From G963677085 sp963677085 (lineage in GTDB: Bacteria; Planctomycetota; Planctomycetia; Pirellulales; Thermoguttaceae): a stretch of 64,000 nucleotides of DNA. The stretch is taken from NCBI GenBank assembly GCA_963677085.2, contig CAXXFH010000004.1:1922001-1986000 (forward strand), written 5' to 3'. Positions 35,592 to 44,879 of this stretch are shown here, one piece after another (position 1 is the first letter of the stretch; each line of letters starts with the position of its first letter). A program made the position numbers and the translations under genes. Below the pieces are notes generated by a model that searched no databases, was not told the origin of the DNA, and was given only the letters and a program-made list of their open reading frames with translations.

Positions 35592-37378
35592 TGGTATCCA
35601 ACGAAGCCCAGGGCGAACTCCGCGAGTGGCTCGCCAAGCTTACCGAAGACATGCTCACCGCCGACGAGCAGCGGGCGCTGACGGATCGTCTGCGTGAAGA
35701 CCCCGAGGCCCGGGCGTTCTACCGCCGCTACATCGCCATGGAGGCCCTGCTCGATTGGGAATACACGCTGCCACTGGCTAGCGCGGCCGAACCGTATTTC
35801 GATCCCGCGCGATTGCCCGACGACGACACGGTCGTACCCGAAACAACGCCAGCCATGCAAGGGTGGTTCAACCAGAAACTCTGGCCTCTGAAAGCTGCTT
35901 GGCGTTACGGCCGTGAATCGCTCGGCCACCAGATGTCGCTCGCACTGCTTGTGGCCGCCGTAATCACAACGTCGACGCTGGTCCTGTTGGCCATTTTCGC
36001 CGCCCCCAACTTCCGCCGTTGGGTCGACTCTGCATCGCCGGAACGCGCCGTGCAAACGGCCTGCACCGGTCACATAACCACCACGGTCGATGTCCGTTGG
36101 GCCGACAAGGCCCGAGCCTACACCACGGGCGACACGATCGAACCCGACGTACCGCTGCAACTAGTAAAAGGTCTCGTGGAGTTCACCTTCCAAAGCGGCA
36201 CCAAGGTGATTATTGAAGGCCCGGCCGAATTCGTTCCCCAAAACGGCAACCAAGGACGTCTAACCCAAGGCACCCTGCTGGCTACCGTGCCCAAGCAGGC
36301 GGTCGGGTTCAAGCTAGCCACGGCGCACGCCACGATCGTAGACTTGGGCACCCAGTTCGGAGTGTGGACAGCGCACGGTATCGTTACGCGAGTGAACGTG
36401 CTGGAAGGTCAAGTCGAAATCGAGTCCCTTGGACCCACTGGAAAAACAGGCAAAAAGACCAAATTGGCGGCCGGCGCGGCCGTGCGTATTTCGGCCGGTG
36501 AAGGTGACACGATTGAGCAAGATCGTTTTGCGCCCAAGCCGTATCGCTCGATGATGTCAGCCGTGGCGAAAAAGACATCGGCGGTGGCTAACACCGAGGG
36601 TTTGCTCGTTTACGAAGGCTTCTCGTATCCCGTGCGTAGCAAGCTGCATGAAAAGGCTGGAGGGTTCGGATTCGGCGGCACTTGGCAAGCCCCGGATGCC
36701 TTGGTAGCCGGCCGAATCAACGGGAGCCTCGCCTATCCGACCGGGGTTACGCTGCAACCGCAGGGTAGACGGGTAGCCGGCATGGGAAGAAACGATCGTA
36801 AGGAAACGATACTTCAGCGAACGCTTGCGCCCGAGACGTGGATCGACTTCGACGTCGATCGCGATTACTACGTCAGTTTCTTACTACGACGGTCGTTGCA
36901 GAAAGATGCTGGAGGCAAACACATCGCCCTGCAGCTACGCAATGACACGGGCAGCTATCTTGCTCTGGCTCTCAACGGCAACGGGTTCTTCTGGATTTGT
37001 GGCCTCGGTACATCGCCGATTGCGGAAGATCGTCCTGTAAAGTCGGCCGCGACCTATTTTCTTACTGCAAAAATCGACGCCAACGCGGGTGATGCCATGG
37101 ACTTCGCGTACCTTAACGCCTATCGGGTCGACGGCCCCGAGCCCGATCGTTTTCCAACGGAAGAACCGCAACAATGGCAGTTGACCGCCTCGGGCAAACG
37201 CCACGACTGCATCAGTAACATCGCTTTTGTGATCGGCCCAGCTCCCGGTATCTGGGAAGCCGACGAACTACGCATTGGCACGTCGTGGAAGGCGATTGCC
37301 GGCGAGGCGCCCCCTCGCAGCATCACTGCCCGCCCTACGGCAAATCAACTCCCAGCTTCTGACGGTGGAGAAAATTAA
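35591..37378 (+). CDS. FecR-type anti-sigma/surface sensor of cassette B
   Basis: 595 residues from ATG 35591. Cytoplasmic N-terminal region (LREWLAKLTEDMLTADEQRA; ARAFYRRYIAMEALLDWEY), one membrane span at ~114-138, FecR domain at ~180-300 (LVKGLVEFTFQSGTKVIIEG; ATAHATIVDLGTQFGVWTAH; VNVLEGQVEIE), then an outer module at ~338-590 that opens LLVYEGFSYPVRSK, the same style as the PEP-CTERM protein of cassette A. The architecture suggests it holds sigma at the membrane until the outer module meets its ligand; that is inference from FecR systems. Confidence 0.82.
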   Translation: MVSNEAQGELREWLAKLTEDMLTADEQRALTDRLREDPEARAFYRRYIAMEALLDWEYTLPLASAAEPYFDPARLPDDDTVVPETTPAMQGWFNQKLWPLKAAWRYGRESLGHQMSLALLVAAVITTSTLVLLAIFAAPNFRRWVDSASPERAVQTACTGHITTTVDVRWADKARAYTTGDTIEPDVPLQLVKGLVEFTFQSGTKVIIEGPAEFVPQNGNQGRLTQGTLLATVPKQAVGFKLATAHATIVDLGTQFGVWTAHGIVTRVNVLEGQVEIESLGPTGKTGKKTKLAAGAAVRISAGEGDTIEQDRFAPKPYRSMMSAVAKKTSAVANTEGLLVYEGFSYPVRSKLHEKAGGFGFGGTWQAPDALVAGRINGSLAYPTGVTLQPQGRRVAGMGRNDRKETILQRTLAPETWIDFDVDRDYYVSFLLRRSLQKDAGGKHIALQLRNDTGSYLALALNGNGFFWICGLGTSPIAEDRPVKSAATYFLTAKIDANAGDAMDFAYLNAYRVDGPEPDRFPTEEPQQWQLTASGKRHDCISNIAFVIGPAPGIWEADELRIGTSWKAIAGEAPPRSITARPTANQLPASDGGEN

Positions 37379-37501
37379 TTCAGACAGGGCATAACCCTGA
37401 ACTTGTGATGAGCAAGCGGTGCAACAACGTGGCCGACTTCCGCCACGAGACAATCCAACTCAAACATGTATCTCCGGCGTTTTTTCAAAGGAGTTTCCCC
37501 A

Positions 37502-38248
37502 ATGTTTAAGAAGACATCTTTGGCGGTAGTGGCTATTGCGACGATAATGCTCATCGCGTTAACAACAAGCACAACACACGCCGACATCATCAGCATCAAC
37601 ATGCTTTCCGACGGTACCGGCAGTTACACGCCCGTCCCATTGGCTTCCACCGACGTTGCCGGTGTCGTGTCTGCCGCCAACTGGAACAACATCGGTCCCG
37701 TTTACCCGGGCAGTCCCGTGGCACTGAATCTTTCGGACGGCACGGCCAGCGGGGCGTCGGTTAATTGGAGCGCGGGAGACTACCTCAACTCGAATCCAGG
37801 CGACGGCTCGCCGAACTACACGATGATGAATGAATGGTTTTCCTTTTACGGCGGCCACTACGTGACCGTGGAAGACTTGCCGACGGTTTTCACGAGTTCC
37901 GGCTACGACGTATATGTTTACTTCGATTCCAATCAAGTCGCCCCCGACGAACGAATCCATACGCTTTCGATCAACGGCACAACCATCGTGGGCAAAGAAG
38001 AAGCTGCAAACTTCTCCGGCACGTTCACGCAAGTGACGGGCAATGATACGAACAACCCACAGGTGGGCAACTACGCCGTATTCGAGGGACTTACACAAAG
38101 TGCGTTTACACTCAATGCCGTCGCACACGTGAACGGGGCTGGCATCACCGGCATTCAAATCGTCAGCGTGCCCGAGCCAAGCACTTGGGTGCTGTTGGTG
38201 ATGGGGCTGGCAAGTGGCGCAGTGCTGTGGCAGCGCCGCCGTGGGTAA
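37502..38248 (+). CDS. PEP-CTERM protein 1 of cassette B
   Basis: 248 residues; AAAGGAG upstream fixes ATG 37502. Signal peptide (MFKKTSLAVVAIATIMLIAL ... HA), then a beta-rich domain starting ADIISINMLSDGTGSYTPVP with a repeated style of WNNIGPVYPGSPVALNLSDG, and the sorting signal VPEPSTWVLLVMGLASGAV followed by RRRG. Its substrate or ligand is unknown. 123 bp downstream of the FecR gene, so probably the first target of sigma B. Confidence 0.8.
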   Translation: MFKKTSLAVVAIATIMLIALTTSTTHADIISINMLSDGTGSYTPVPLASTDVAGVVSAANWNNIGPVYPGSPVALNLSDGTASGASVNWSAGDYLNSNPGDGSPNYTMMNEWFSFYGGHYVTVEDLPTVFTSSGYDVYVYFDSNQVAPDERIHTLSINGTTIVGKEEAANFSGTFTQVTGNDTNNPQVGNYAVFEGLTQSAFTLNAVAHVNGAGITGIQIVSVPEPSTWVLLVMGLASGAVLWQRRRG

Positions 38249-38266
38249 GAAGATCGTGACGGTCCT

Positions 38267-38312
38267 GGGTGCGGTAGCACCGCCAACGTTGGCGGCCCAG
38301 CCGCCCTGTGTG
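38267..38312. repeat. GGTGCTACCGCACCC repeat, copy 3 (inverted)
   Basis: GGGTGCGGTAGCACC at 38267-38281 is the complement of the core at 17841 and 32303. It is followed by GCCAACGTTGGC and GGCCCAGCCGCCCTGTG; the latter recurs as GGCCCTGCCGCCCTGTG near 39495. Confidence 0.55.
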
Positions 38313-38337
38313 GCGTGGAGACCAAGGATTGTAGATT

Positions 38338-38555
38338 ACTCAAACTGAAAACAGAGGGAAGCCGCAGATGAACACGGATACACGCGGATGATGAAAACGA
38401 CTTGAAAACGTGGATTGTCTGGGTGGATCATGCTTTGAAGACGATGCTTCTTAGAAGTCTCTCGCACCAGATAATCTCGATGCCGGAATCCCTTATATCT
38501 GCGTCTATCTGCGTCCATCCGCGGCTCCAATGTCAAAACCATTTTCAGTTTGAGT
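38338..38555. repeat. 218-bp GCCGCAGATGAACACGGATA repeat, intact copy
   Basis: Ends ACTCAAACTGAAAA and its complement TTTTCAGTTTGAGT. Inside are GCCGCAGATGAACACGGATA and CTATCTGCGTCCATCCGCGG, which can pair over a long distance. A second copy at 41131-43740 is split by two IS elements. Confidence 0.75.
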
Positions 38556-38638
38556 AGATTATCGACGAGCAGATAACAGCTCCTCTCAAAACCGTGACCG
38601 TATCACCAAGGCAAGAATGCAATTGGAAAGGATCGATA

Positions 38639-39427
38639 ATGTTCGAAAGAATTAGACTGTTGTGCCTATTGCCAATCAGCGGCGAAATGAAACATACTCC
38701 GAAACCGCTGGCGTTCGTGGCCATTGCATCCGTTGTCATCGGGTTGCTATGTCCGCTCACGGTCAGCGCGACCCCCATCACCATCACCAACTACAATTTC
38801 GAAGACGACAACCTTGCCGACGGCGCACATCAGATAGGAGCCGTCCCAACCGGTTGGACCGGTACGAGTTGGGGAGGACAACTCAACCCCAGCAGCAGTT
38901 GGGGACCTGGGGGATCCAACTCGGACTTCGTCGACACAAGTGCCAGCGGCGGCGAATTGGGCACGATGGATGGCCCAACGTTCACCTACGCCTTCACCTC
39001 AAACGTCGCCTATTTGGAACAAACGCTCAGCGAAACCTTAGCGGCTAATACAACCTATACACTTACCGCGGCGTTCTTCCGCAGGATGGACGCAGCCAAC
39101 CAGAATGCCAAGTCGTTCACCTTGGAGTTGCTGACCGAAACGAGCGGCACGACAATCGCATCGATTACGGCAAACCCCGTGACTTTCTCGTTGCCCGAAG
39201 GCACGTTCAGCGATATCACGGCAATCGGCACCACGGGTGTCGCGCCCACCGAGCTTGGCGAAAACTTGGTTATTCGCATTTCGGGACTAAACGACGGTAG
39301 TTACCTGGATGTGGACAACGTGCGACTCGATGCGACGGCCGTCCCGGAACCATCGTCGTTTATACTGGTCGGCATGGGTTTGCTCGGTAGTTTGATGCTG
39401 TGGCGACGACTCGGAAACCTGCATTGA
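38639..39427 (+). CDS. PEP-CTERM protein 2 of cassette B
   Basis: 262 residues from ATG 38639 with GGAAAGGA upstream; ATG 38687 is a possible shorter start. Signal region LAFVAIASVVIGLLCPLTVSA, then a CBM-like module (ITITNYNFEDDNLADGAHQI ... LENLVIRISGL-like ... GSYLDVDNVRLD), then VPEPSSFILVGMGLLGSLM and a short basic end. The NFE...DNVRL frame also appears in the outer module of the FecR protein of cassette C. Surface protein, ligand unknown. Confidence 0.8.
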   Translation: MFERIRLLCLLPISGEMKHTPKPLAFVAIASVVIGLLCPLTVSATPITITNYNFEDDNLADGAHQIGAVPTGWTGTSWGGQLNPSSSWGPGGSNSDFVDTSASGGELGTMDGPTFTYAFTSNVAYLEQTLSETLAANTTYTLTAAFFRRMDAANQNAKSFTLELLTETSGTTIASITANPVTFSLPEGTFSDITAIGTTGVAPTELGENLVIRISGLNDGSYLDVDNVRLDATAVPEPSSFILVGMGLLGSLMLWRRLGNLH

Positions 39428-39517
39428 AACGAAAAGCCCCTGCGTTCTCAAAAACTCATAAGACGAAGGATACGACAACAGCGGTTTGGTTGGCGGCCCT
39501 GCCGCCCTGTGAATAGC

Positions 39518-39599
39518 TAGAAGCTGTTTCAAAACTACCAATAGGGACATTCGTTCGGCGGGTTTATGAAGCCGATACCGGGTTTTGAAACCGCCTCTA
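39518..39599. repeat. 82-bp TAGARGCKGTTTCAAAAC repeat, copy 1
   Basis: Inverted ends TAGAAGCTGTTTCAAAAC and GTTTTGAAACCGCCTCTA. The inner part CATTCGTTCGGCGGG...GAAGCCGATACCGGG recurs inverted at 44877-44932. It lies just upstream of the sulfatase gene. Confidence 0.7.
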
Positions 39600-39643
39600 C
39601 AACGTTTTCACGTCAATTTCTCCCGCGAAGAAGGTAGCACCCC

Positions 39644-41113
39644 ATGCAAAATCAACACGACACCAAAAAACGACTCGCCCGTTGGTTATTCTCCCTGGCA
39701 GTGCTTGTCGGCAGTCTGTTTCTTATCGGCACAAACGACGCCACGGCGGCCGAGAAGCCTTGGAATTTCGTCCTCATCCTCGTCGACGACATGGGCTGGA
39801 CCGATCTCAGCGTCCAGGGCAGCACCTACTACGAAACGCCCAACATCGACCGACTGGCCGCCAGCGGCATGCGGTTTACCGACGGCTACGCGGCCTGTGC
39901 CGTTTGCTCGCCGACGCGTGCGGCCGTGCAGACCGGCCGTTACCCGGCCCGACTCGGGGTAACCGACTGGATTCGTGCCAAGTTCCAAGGCGGCACGATC
40001 GGACCCGACGGCCGCAATCCCACCGGCTACGAAGGTCGTCCTCACCAGAAGTTGCTCTGCCCTCGCAACGCCCTGTTCATGGAACTCGACGAAATCACCC
40101 TGGCCGAACTGCTCAAGCCGGCCGGCTATACCTCGTGCCACATCGGCAAATGGCATCTCGGCCAGGCCGAACATTTCCCGACCCAACAGGGCTACGACGA
40201 AAACCACGGCGGCTGTGACCTGGGCCAACCGCCCGGCTATTTCGATCCCTACAAGTCGAATCGCAAACACTACGAGATGGTCGACATGCTGCCGCGCAAA
40301 AAGGGTGAATACCTTACGGATCGCGAGGCCGACGAAGCGGCCAAGTTTATCCTCGCCAATCGCGACAAGCCGTTCTTTTTGAGTATGTGCCACTACGCAG
40401 TGCATACGCCGATCCAGGCCAAGAAGGACTTGATCGCCAAGTACGACGCCAAGCCGAAGACCAATCAGAAGAATTCCACCTACGCAGGCATGGTCGAAAG
40501 TGTCGACGACGCCGCCGGCACGATTTTAGCCGCGTTGGACCAAGCCGGCGTGTCCGATCGCACGGTGGTGATTTTCACTTCGGACAACGGTGGTCTGCTC
40601 GGCCCGACCGACAACGCCCCGCTGCGCAACGGCAAGGGCTATCCGTGGGAAGGCGGCATCCGCGAGCCGTGGATCGTCCGCTGGCCGGGCGTTGTCAAGC
40701 CGGGCACGACGTGTAGCGTGCCCATTTCGAGTGTCGACATCTTCCCCACGGTAGCGCAAATCGCCGACGTGCCGCTGCCGGCCGATCGGGCGATCGACGG
40801 GGAGAGTATTGTGTCGTTGCTTAAAGAGAGCGGTTCACTGAAGCGAGACGCCCTCTACTGGCACTTTCCCCATTACCGCAACAAGCAACAGGGGCCCTAC
40901 AGTATCATTCGCCAGGGCGATTGGAAACTGATCCGGCACTACGACTCAGGCGAGTTGGAGTTGTACAACCTGGCCGACGACCTAAGCGAGACGACCAATC
41001 TCGTCGACAAGATGCCCAAGAAGGCTAAGCAACTGGAAACAAAGCTCGACACATGGCTGGAGTCGGTCGACGCGAAGATGCCCAAACCAAATCCGGAGTA
41101 TCGGGGAACTTAG
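39644..41113 (+). CDS. sulfatase of cassette B, formylglycine-dependent, exported
   Basis: 489 residues. GAAGAAGGTAG precedes the ATG. Signal peptide (RWLFSLAVLVGSLFLIG), then NFVLILVDDMGWTDLSVQG (metal-binding Asp pair) and C-S-P-T-R at residue 88 for formylglycine. Further marks: HIGKWHLGQAEHFPTQQGYD, FFLSMCHYAVHTPI and VIFTSDNGGLLG. It resembles the N-acetylgalactosamine/ulvan-type arylsulfatases. Placed behind a sigma/FecR/PEP-CTERM set, so sulfated-polysaccharide use may be induced by this surface sensor; that link is inference. Confidence 0.92.
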   Translation: MQNQHDTKKRLARWLFSLAVLVGSLFLIGTNDATAAEKPWNFVLILVDDMGWTDLSVQGSTYYETPNIDRLAASGMRFTDGYAACAVCSPTRAAVQTGRYPARLGVTDWIRAKFQGGTIGPDGRNPTGYEGRPHQKLLCPRNALFMELDEITLAELLKPAGYTSCHIGKWHLGQAEHFPTQQGYDENHGGCDLGQPPGYFDPYKSNRKHYEMVDMLPRKKGEYLTDREADEAAKFILANRDKPFFLSMCHYAVHTPIQAKKDLIAKYDAKPKTNQKNSTYAGMVESVDDAAGTILAALDQAGVSDRTVVIFTSDNGGLLGPTDNAPLRNGKGYPWEGGIREPWIVRWPGVVKPGTTCSVPISSVDIFPTVAQIADVPLPADRAIDGESIVSLLKESGSLKRDALYWHFPHYRNKQQGPYSIIRQGDWKLIRHYDSGELELYNLADDLSETTNLVDKMPKKAKQLETKLDTWLESVDAKMPKPNPEYRGT

Positions 41114-41372
41114 TGCTCTGTCCAGATTTGATTCAGCGGTTGAAACAACAGAAGGAAGCCGCAGATGAAAACAGATACACGCAGATGACGAAAACGATTT
41201 GAAAACGTGGATTATCTGGTAGATCACGCCGTGAAGACGATGCTCTGCAAAAGCCTCTCACACCAGATAGTCCGTTCGATACTAGTAGTCTGTAACAACG
41301 AAAGTGATGAGTAGCGTACCTCATGCCGATATGGAAGATATAGGGATTCCCCGTGTTGGCAAGGAGGCCGAA

Positions 41373-41813
41373 ATGAAGAAATATATTGTTGAGTTGACGC
41401 ACGAGGAACGGCGGCGCCTGGAGGATTTGGCGAACAACGGCAAGAACGCGGCTTTTCGGATCAAACGAGCCCAACTTCTCCTGAAGGCCGACGAAGGCGA
41501 GGCCGGCCCTGGCTGGGCGGACGAGCGAATTGCCGAGGCGTTTGACTGTGGAACGGCGACCATCGAGCGACTGCGGAAACGTTGGGTGGAACTCGGAACG
41601 GAAGACGCTTTGGAACGAGAAAAACGCGGCCCGCAATTGGGCAAGATCGACGGAGATGCGGAGGCCGTGCTCGTTGCGACCGCCTGCAGCGATGCTCCCG
41701 AGGGGTGCGCGAAGTGGTCCTTGCGACTCCTCGCGGGCAGGCTGGTGGAACTGGGGGTTGTCGAAAGCTGTTCGCACATGACAGTCCAACGCGCGTTGAA
41801 AAAAACAGGCTGA
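41373..41813 (+). CDS. IS630 type a transposase orfA (HTH part)
   Basis: 146 residues from ATG 41373, with AAGGAGG upstream. Contains the helix-turn-helix DERIAEAFDCGTATIERLRK and ends just after LKKTG. At 41799-41805 the run AAAAAAA (codons TTG AAA AAA ACA) allows a -1 slip into orfB, so the full transposase is probably a fusion. Confidence 0.8.
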   Translation: MKKYIVELTHEERRRLEDLANNGKNAAFRIKRAQLLLKADEGEAGPGWADERIAEAFDCGTATIERLRKRWVELGTEDALEREKRGPQLGKIDGDAEAVLVATACSDAPEGCAKWSLRLLAGRLVELGVVESCSHMTVQRALKKTG

Positions 41814-42493
41814 AGCCTTGGCTGAACGAATATTGGTGCATCCCCGAAGCGTCGGGCGAGTACGTCGCTCGCATGGAAGACGTGTTGGGAGTTTATAAAA
41901 GGCCGTATGACGCGCGGCGGCCCGTCATCTGCCTGGACGAAACGAGCAAACAGTCGATCGGCGAAACGCGTCCGTCGCTTCCCGCCAAGCCGGGCCACGT
42001 GAAGAAGACCGACTACGAGTACCGACGCCAGGGGACCGTCAATTTGTTCATGCTCTTCGAGCCGTGGACCGGTTGGCGCCATGTTGAGGTGACCGAGCAT
42101 CGCAAGCGACGTGATTTCGCGGAGTGCGTACGGACCTTGGTCGATGAGTATTGCCCGGAGGCCGAAAAGGTCGTTCTGGTCATGGACAACTTGAATACGC
42201 ATTCGATCGGTTCGTTGTACGAAACGTTTCCTCCCGAGGAAGCCCTGCGGCTCGCCGAGAAACTGGAGATTCATCACACGCCGAAGCATGGCAGTTGGCT
42301 CAACATGGCGGAGATCGAAATCGGGGTCCTTTCTCGCCAATGCCTGGCGAAGTACATCGACACGCGCGAAAAGATGGAACGCGAAGTCGCCGCTTGGGAA
42401 AGCGGCCGCAATGCCTCCCAGCACACCATCGACTGGCACTTCACCACCGAAAACGCTCGTATTAAACTGAAACACCTATACCCGTCATTTTGA
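41798..42493 (+). CDS. IS630 type a transposase orfB (DDE part)
   Basis: Frame entered from orfA by -1 slippage at A7. Carries the three acidic residues of the DDE catalytic core: VICLDETSKQS, VVLVMDNLNTHS and HGSWLNMAEIEIGVLS. There is no good independent start near its beginning, which favours frameshift expression. Intact to the stop at 42493. Confidence 0.82.
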   Translation, partial: EKNRLKPWLNEYWCIPEASGEYVARMEDVLGVYKRPYDARRPVICLDETSKQSIGETRPSLPAKPGHVKKTDYEYRRQGTVNLFMLFEPWTGWRHVEVTEHRKRRDFAECVRTLVDEYCPEAEKVVLVMDNLNTHSIGSLYETFPPEEALRLAEKLEIHHTPKHGSWLNMAEIEIGVLSRQCLAKYIDTREKMEREVAAWESGRNASQHTIDWHFTTENARIKLKHLYPSF

Positions 42494-42514
42494 CTGTTAC
42501 AGACTACTAGTACG

Positions 42515-43195
42515 TCATCCAGCAAGTTTCTTCCGGTATAGTTCCGGGAACACTCGGCGGGCGTCGTTGTTATTGAAGGTCCAGTCGATTATGGCTTTGC
42601 GGCGATTTCGGTCGCGGGCCCAAGTCGCCGCATGACGTTGAACTTCTTCGATTGTAGGAATCCGTCGCCCGAGGCATTGCTTGGTCAACACGGAGATTTC
42701 AATTTCTGCCATGTTCAGCCAACTGGCGTGCTTGGGTGTGTAGTGCCATACGATGCGTCGCAGAGATTGCTTCGCTTTCGTAGCGTCAAACGTTTCGATG
42801 AGGGACTTTTCGTTGTGCGTGTTGAGGTTGTCGAGAACCAAATGAATCCGACGAGCCTTGGGATAACGCTGAAGCAGATCACGCACGAATCGTGCGAAAT
42901 CGGCCCGTTTGCGATGACGCCGAGCCTGGACGAAGCGTTTGCCACCTTTCGGCTCAACGGCGACAAAGATACTGCACGTGCCGCAACGACGATACTCGTA
43001 GTCCTGCTTAGCCGCCTTGCCTGGTACGGCAGGCTTGAAGGGACACGTATCGTCCAGGAGTTGATACGGCTGCTCGTCCATGCAAATCAACGGTTCTCTC
43101 GGGTTGAACGCCTTTTCATACTGGTCGAGGACGTCCTCCATTCTGTCGCGAAACTCTTCGGTGAGTCTCGGAATGCACCATGTTTTTTTCGCCAT
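42515..43195 (-). CDS. IS630 type b copy 1 transposase orfB (DDE part)
   Basis: 226 residues if started at the ATG at 43195 (MAKKTWCIPRLTEEFRDRME), but more likely made as a -1 frameshift extension of orfA. Catalytic residues: LICMDEQPYQLL, IHLVLDNLNTHN, HASWLNMAEIEISVLT. Intact. Confidence 0.82.
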   Translation of the reverse strand: MAKKTWCIPRLTEEFRDRMEDVLDQYEKAFNPREPLICMDEQPYQLLDDTCPFKPAVPGKAAKQDYEYRRCGTCSIFVAVEPKGGKRFVQARRHRKRADFARFVRDLLQRYPKARRIHLVLDNLNTHNEKSLIETFDATKAKQSLRRIVWHYTPKHASWLNMAEIEISVLTKQCLGRRIPTIEEVQRHAATWARDRNRRKAIIDWTFNNNDARRVFPELYRKKLAG

Positions 43196-43626
43196 GGCTT
43201 CATGTCGTGCTCTTTCAGCCACAACGCAACCTCGCTCTTGCTGATCGAATCGACGAAGCCTCGTTTCACGGCGTGCACGCAGAGTAGTTCCAGCGTCCAG
43301 CGGACGCGGCCCTCCGGCGGATCGCTGCAAGCCAACGCCACGACTTGCTGCTTCTGCCGTGGCGTAAACGTGGGCGGAGCACCGGATCGAGGGGCGTCGT
43401 ACAACGCTTCCTCTAAACTCCCGGTACAGAACCGTTTACGCATACTGCGAACAGTTCGATCCGTGCAACCAACGTGTTCGGCAATCTCCTCATCCGTGAA
43501 TCCTTCATCTGATTTCAGCAGAATCAAGGCACGCCGAACCACACGCACGGATCGCGTGCCGGTATGCACCAACTCCTGCAAATGCTGTCGGGCCTCGTCC
43601 TTGAGGCGTACAATGTGTTCCTTCAT
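43087..43626 (-). CDS. IS630 type b copy 1 transposase orfA (HTH part)
   Basis: 179 residues, MKEHIVRLKDEARQHLQELV, with helix-turn-helix FTDEEIAEHVGCTDRTVRSM. The A7 slippery run lies at 43183-43189 (CGA AAA AAA CAT on the coding strand); beyond it the orfA frame continues for ~35 codons without homology. Confidence 0.8.
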   Translation of the reverse strand: MKEHIVRLKDEARQHLQELVHTGTRSVRVVRRALILLKSDEGFTDEEIAEHVGCTDRTVRSMRKRFCTGSLEEALYDAPRSGAPPTFTPRQKQQVVALACSDPPEGRVRWTLELLCVHAVKRGFVDSISKSEVALWLKEHDMKPWRKKHGAFRDSPKSFATEWRTSSTSMKRRSTRENR

Positions 43627-43817
43627 GCCGGTGCTTATACCACCGGAAACAATTTCATGGAAGGCGTACTAGTGCTATGCTATCCGCGTTCATTTGCGTC
43701 CATCTGCGGCTCCCATGTTGGAATCATTTTCAGTTTGAGTAACCTTGACGGAGTACTGGGGGCAAAACCGGCGTCCAAGAAACACGGGCACAATTGAAGA
43801 AGAAACAGGCCACGACA

Positions 43818-44879
43818 ATGAAACGGATGCACGCACGGCAAGGGCTTCCGAAATTGCCCAAAAACCCACGCGGACTGGCTGTCGAAAAGGCTCAACTCTT
43901 CCGATTCTCCCGGCGGTCGGTCGTCTGGTATCGTTGCACACCACGTGGCTTCACGCTTGTTGAACTCCTTGTAGTGATCGCGATCATCGGCATCCTGATC
44001 GGCCTGTTGCTGCCCGCGGTACAATCGGCCCGAGAAGCCGCTCGCTGCGCCCAGTGTTTGAATAACCTCAAGCAGTTGGGCCTCGCCGCGCAGAGCCATC
44101 ATCAGACGCACGGCTTCTTCCCCAGCGGCGGCTGGGGATGGCGCTGGGTGGGTGATCCGGATATGGGTTTCGGAAAACCTCAGCCGGGCAGTTGGATCTT
44201 CAGCCTTTTACCCTACTTGGAACAAGAGGCCCTCTACCAATTGTCGGCGAACAAAACCGGCAGCGATAAGTTGGACGCAGCCACGCAAATGGTACAAACA
44301 CCTCTGGCATCGTTCACGTGTCCCACGAGGCACGCGGCAACCCTCTACCCCGAGCCAAGTTGGGCTACTCCACCTTACAATGCCAACAAGACAACCATGG
44401 TGGCCAAGAGCGACTACGGCGCCAACGCCGGCGACGTCGATCTGGGTCACGGGGCAGGCCCCACGCAAATCGACGTTTGGGAAACGTACAATTTCAATAC
44501 CAAAATGACCGGCATCGTATTCAACGCCAGCGAAATCTCCATGGCATCGATCCGCGACGGTTCGACGAATACCGTGCTGTTCGGCGAGAAACGTATCAGC
44601 ACCGACAACTACGACGTGGAACCTCCCGGCCACGCCCAAAGCATGTATGTGGGCTACGATCCCGATAGTTGTCGTTTCACTGAAGCTGCCGAGGGTCTTC
44701 GCCGCGACCCACCCAACGTTGTCTGCGAGAACTGCTTTGGCGGCCCGCATCCGGGCGGATGCAACTTCGTCTTTTGCGACGGTTCGGTCCGTTCCGTGGG
44801 CTACTCGATCGACCCCCAAATCTACTCCCGGCTTGGCAATCGGGCCGATGGCGAAGTGGTCGACAGCAGCCAGTTCTAG
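43818..44879 (+). CDS. DUF1559 prepilin-like protein of cassette B
   Basis: 353 residues from ATG 43818. A long leader precedes the type IV prepilin cleavage/helix RGFTLVELLVVIAIIGILIG, typical of DUF1559. The C-terminus has GGPHPGGCNFVFCDGSVRSV, the H-X9-DG motif of this planctomycete family. Proteins like this are thought to be processed by prepilin peptidase and exported; function is unknown. The two IS elements separate it from the rest of cassette B. Its TAG stop is the first three bases of the repeat at 44877. Confidence 0.9.
   Translation: MKRMHARQGLPKLPKNPRGLAVEKAQLFRFSRRSVVWYRCTPRGFTLVELLVVIAIIGILIGLLLPAVQSAREAARCAQCLNNLKQLGLAAQSHHQTHGFFPSGGWGWRWVGDPDMGFGKPQPGSWIFSLLPYLEQEALYQLSANKTGSDKLDAATQMVQTPLASFTCPTRHAATLYPEPSWATPPYNANKTTMVAKSDYGANAGDVDLGHGAGPTQIDVWETYNFNTKMTGIVFNASEISMASIRDGSTNTVLFGEKRISTDNYDVEPPGHAQSMYVGYDPDSCRFTEAAEGLRRDPPNVVCENCFGGPHPGGCNFVFCDGSVRSVGYSIDPQIYSRLGNRADGEVVDSSQF

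Larger units (their letters stand above)
41285..42507. mobile_element. IS630-family insertion sequence, type a
   Basis: 1223 bp with 13-bp perfect terminal inverted repeats GTAGTCTGTAACA. Flanked by TA on both sides (41283-41284, 42508-42509); the restored target is CTAG, the site typical of IS630. It carries two overlapping transposase frames joined by an A7 frameshift site. Confidence 0.88.
42510..43669. mobile_element. IS630-family insertion sequence, type b, copy 1 (minus)
   Basis: 1160 bp with imperfect ~28-bp inverted ends (GTACGCCTTCCATGAAATTG and GTACGTCATCCAGCAAGTTT). Flanked by TA (42508-42509 and 43670-43671). It is inserted at the CTAG formed by the right end of the type a element. 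It differs from the copy at 54731-55890 at one base affecting protein (Lys for Asn). Confidence 0.9.
41131..43740. repeat. GCCGCAGATGAAAAC repeat, second copy, split by two IS elements
   Basis: Left part 41131-41284 (GAAGCCGCAGATGAAAACAG) and right part 43672-43740 (GTCCATCTGCGGCTCCCATG ... TTTTCAGTTTGAGT) correspond to the two halves of 38338-38555. The intervening 2.4 kb is two IS630-type elements head to tail with no other sequence between them. Confidence 0.75.
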
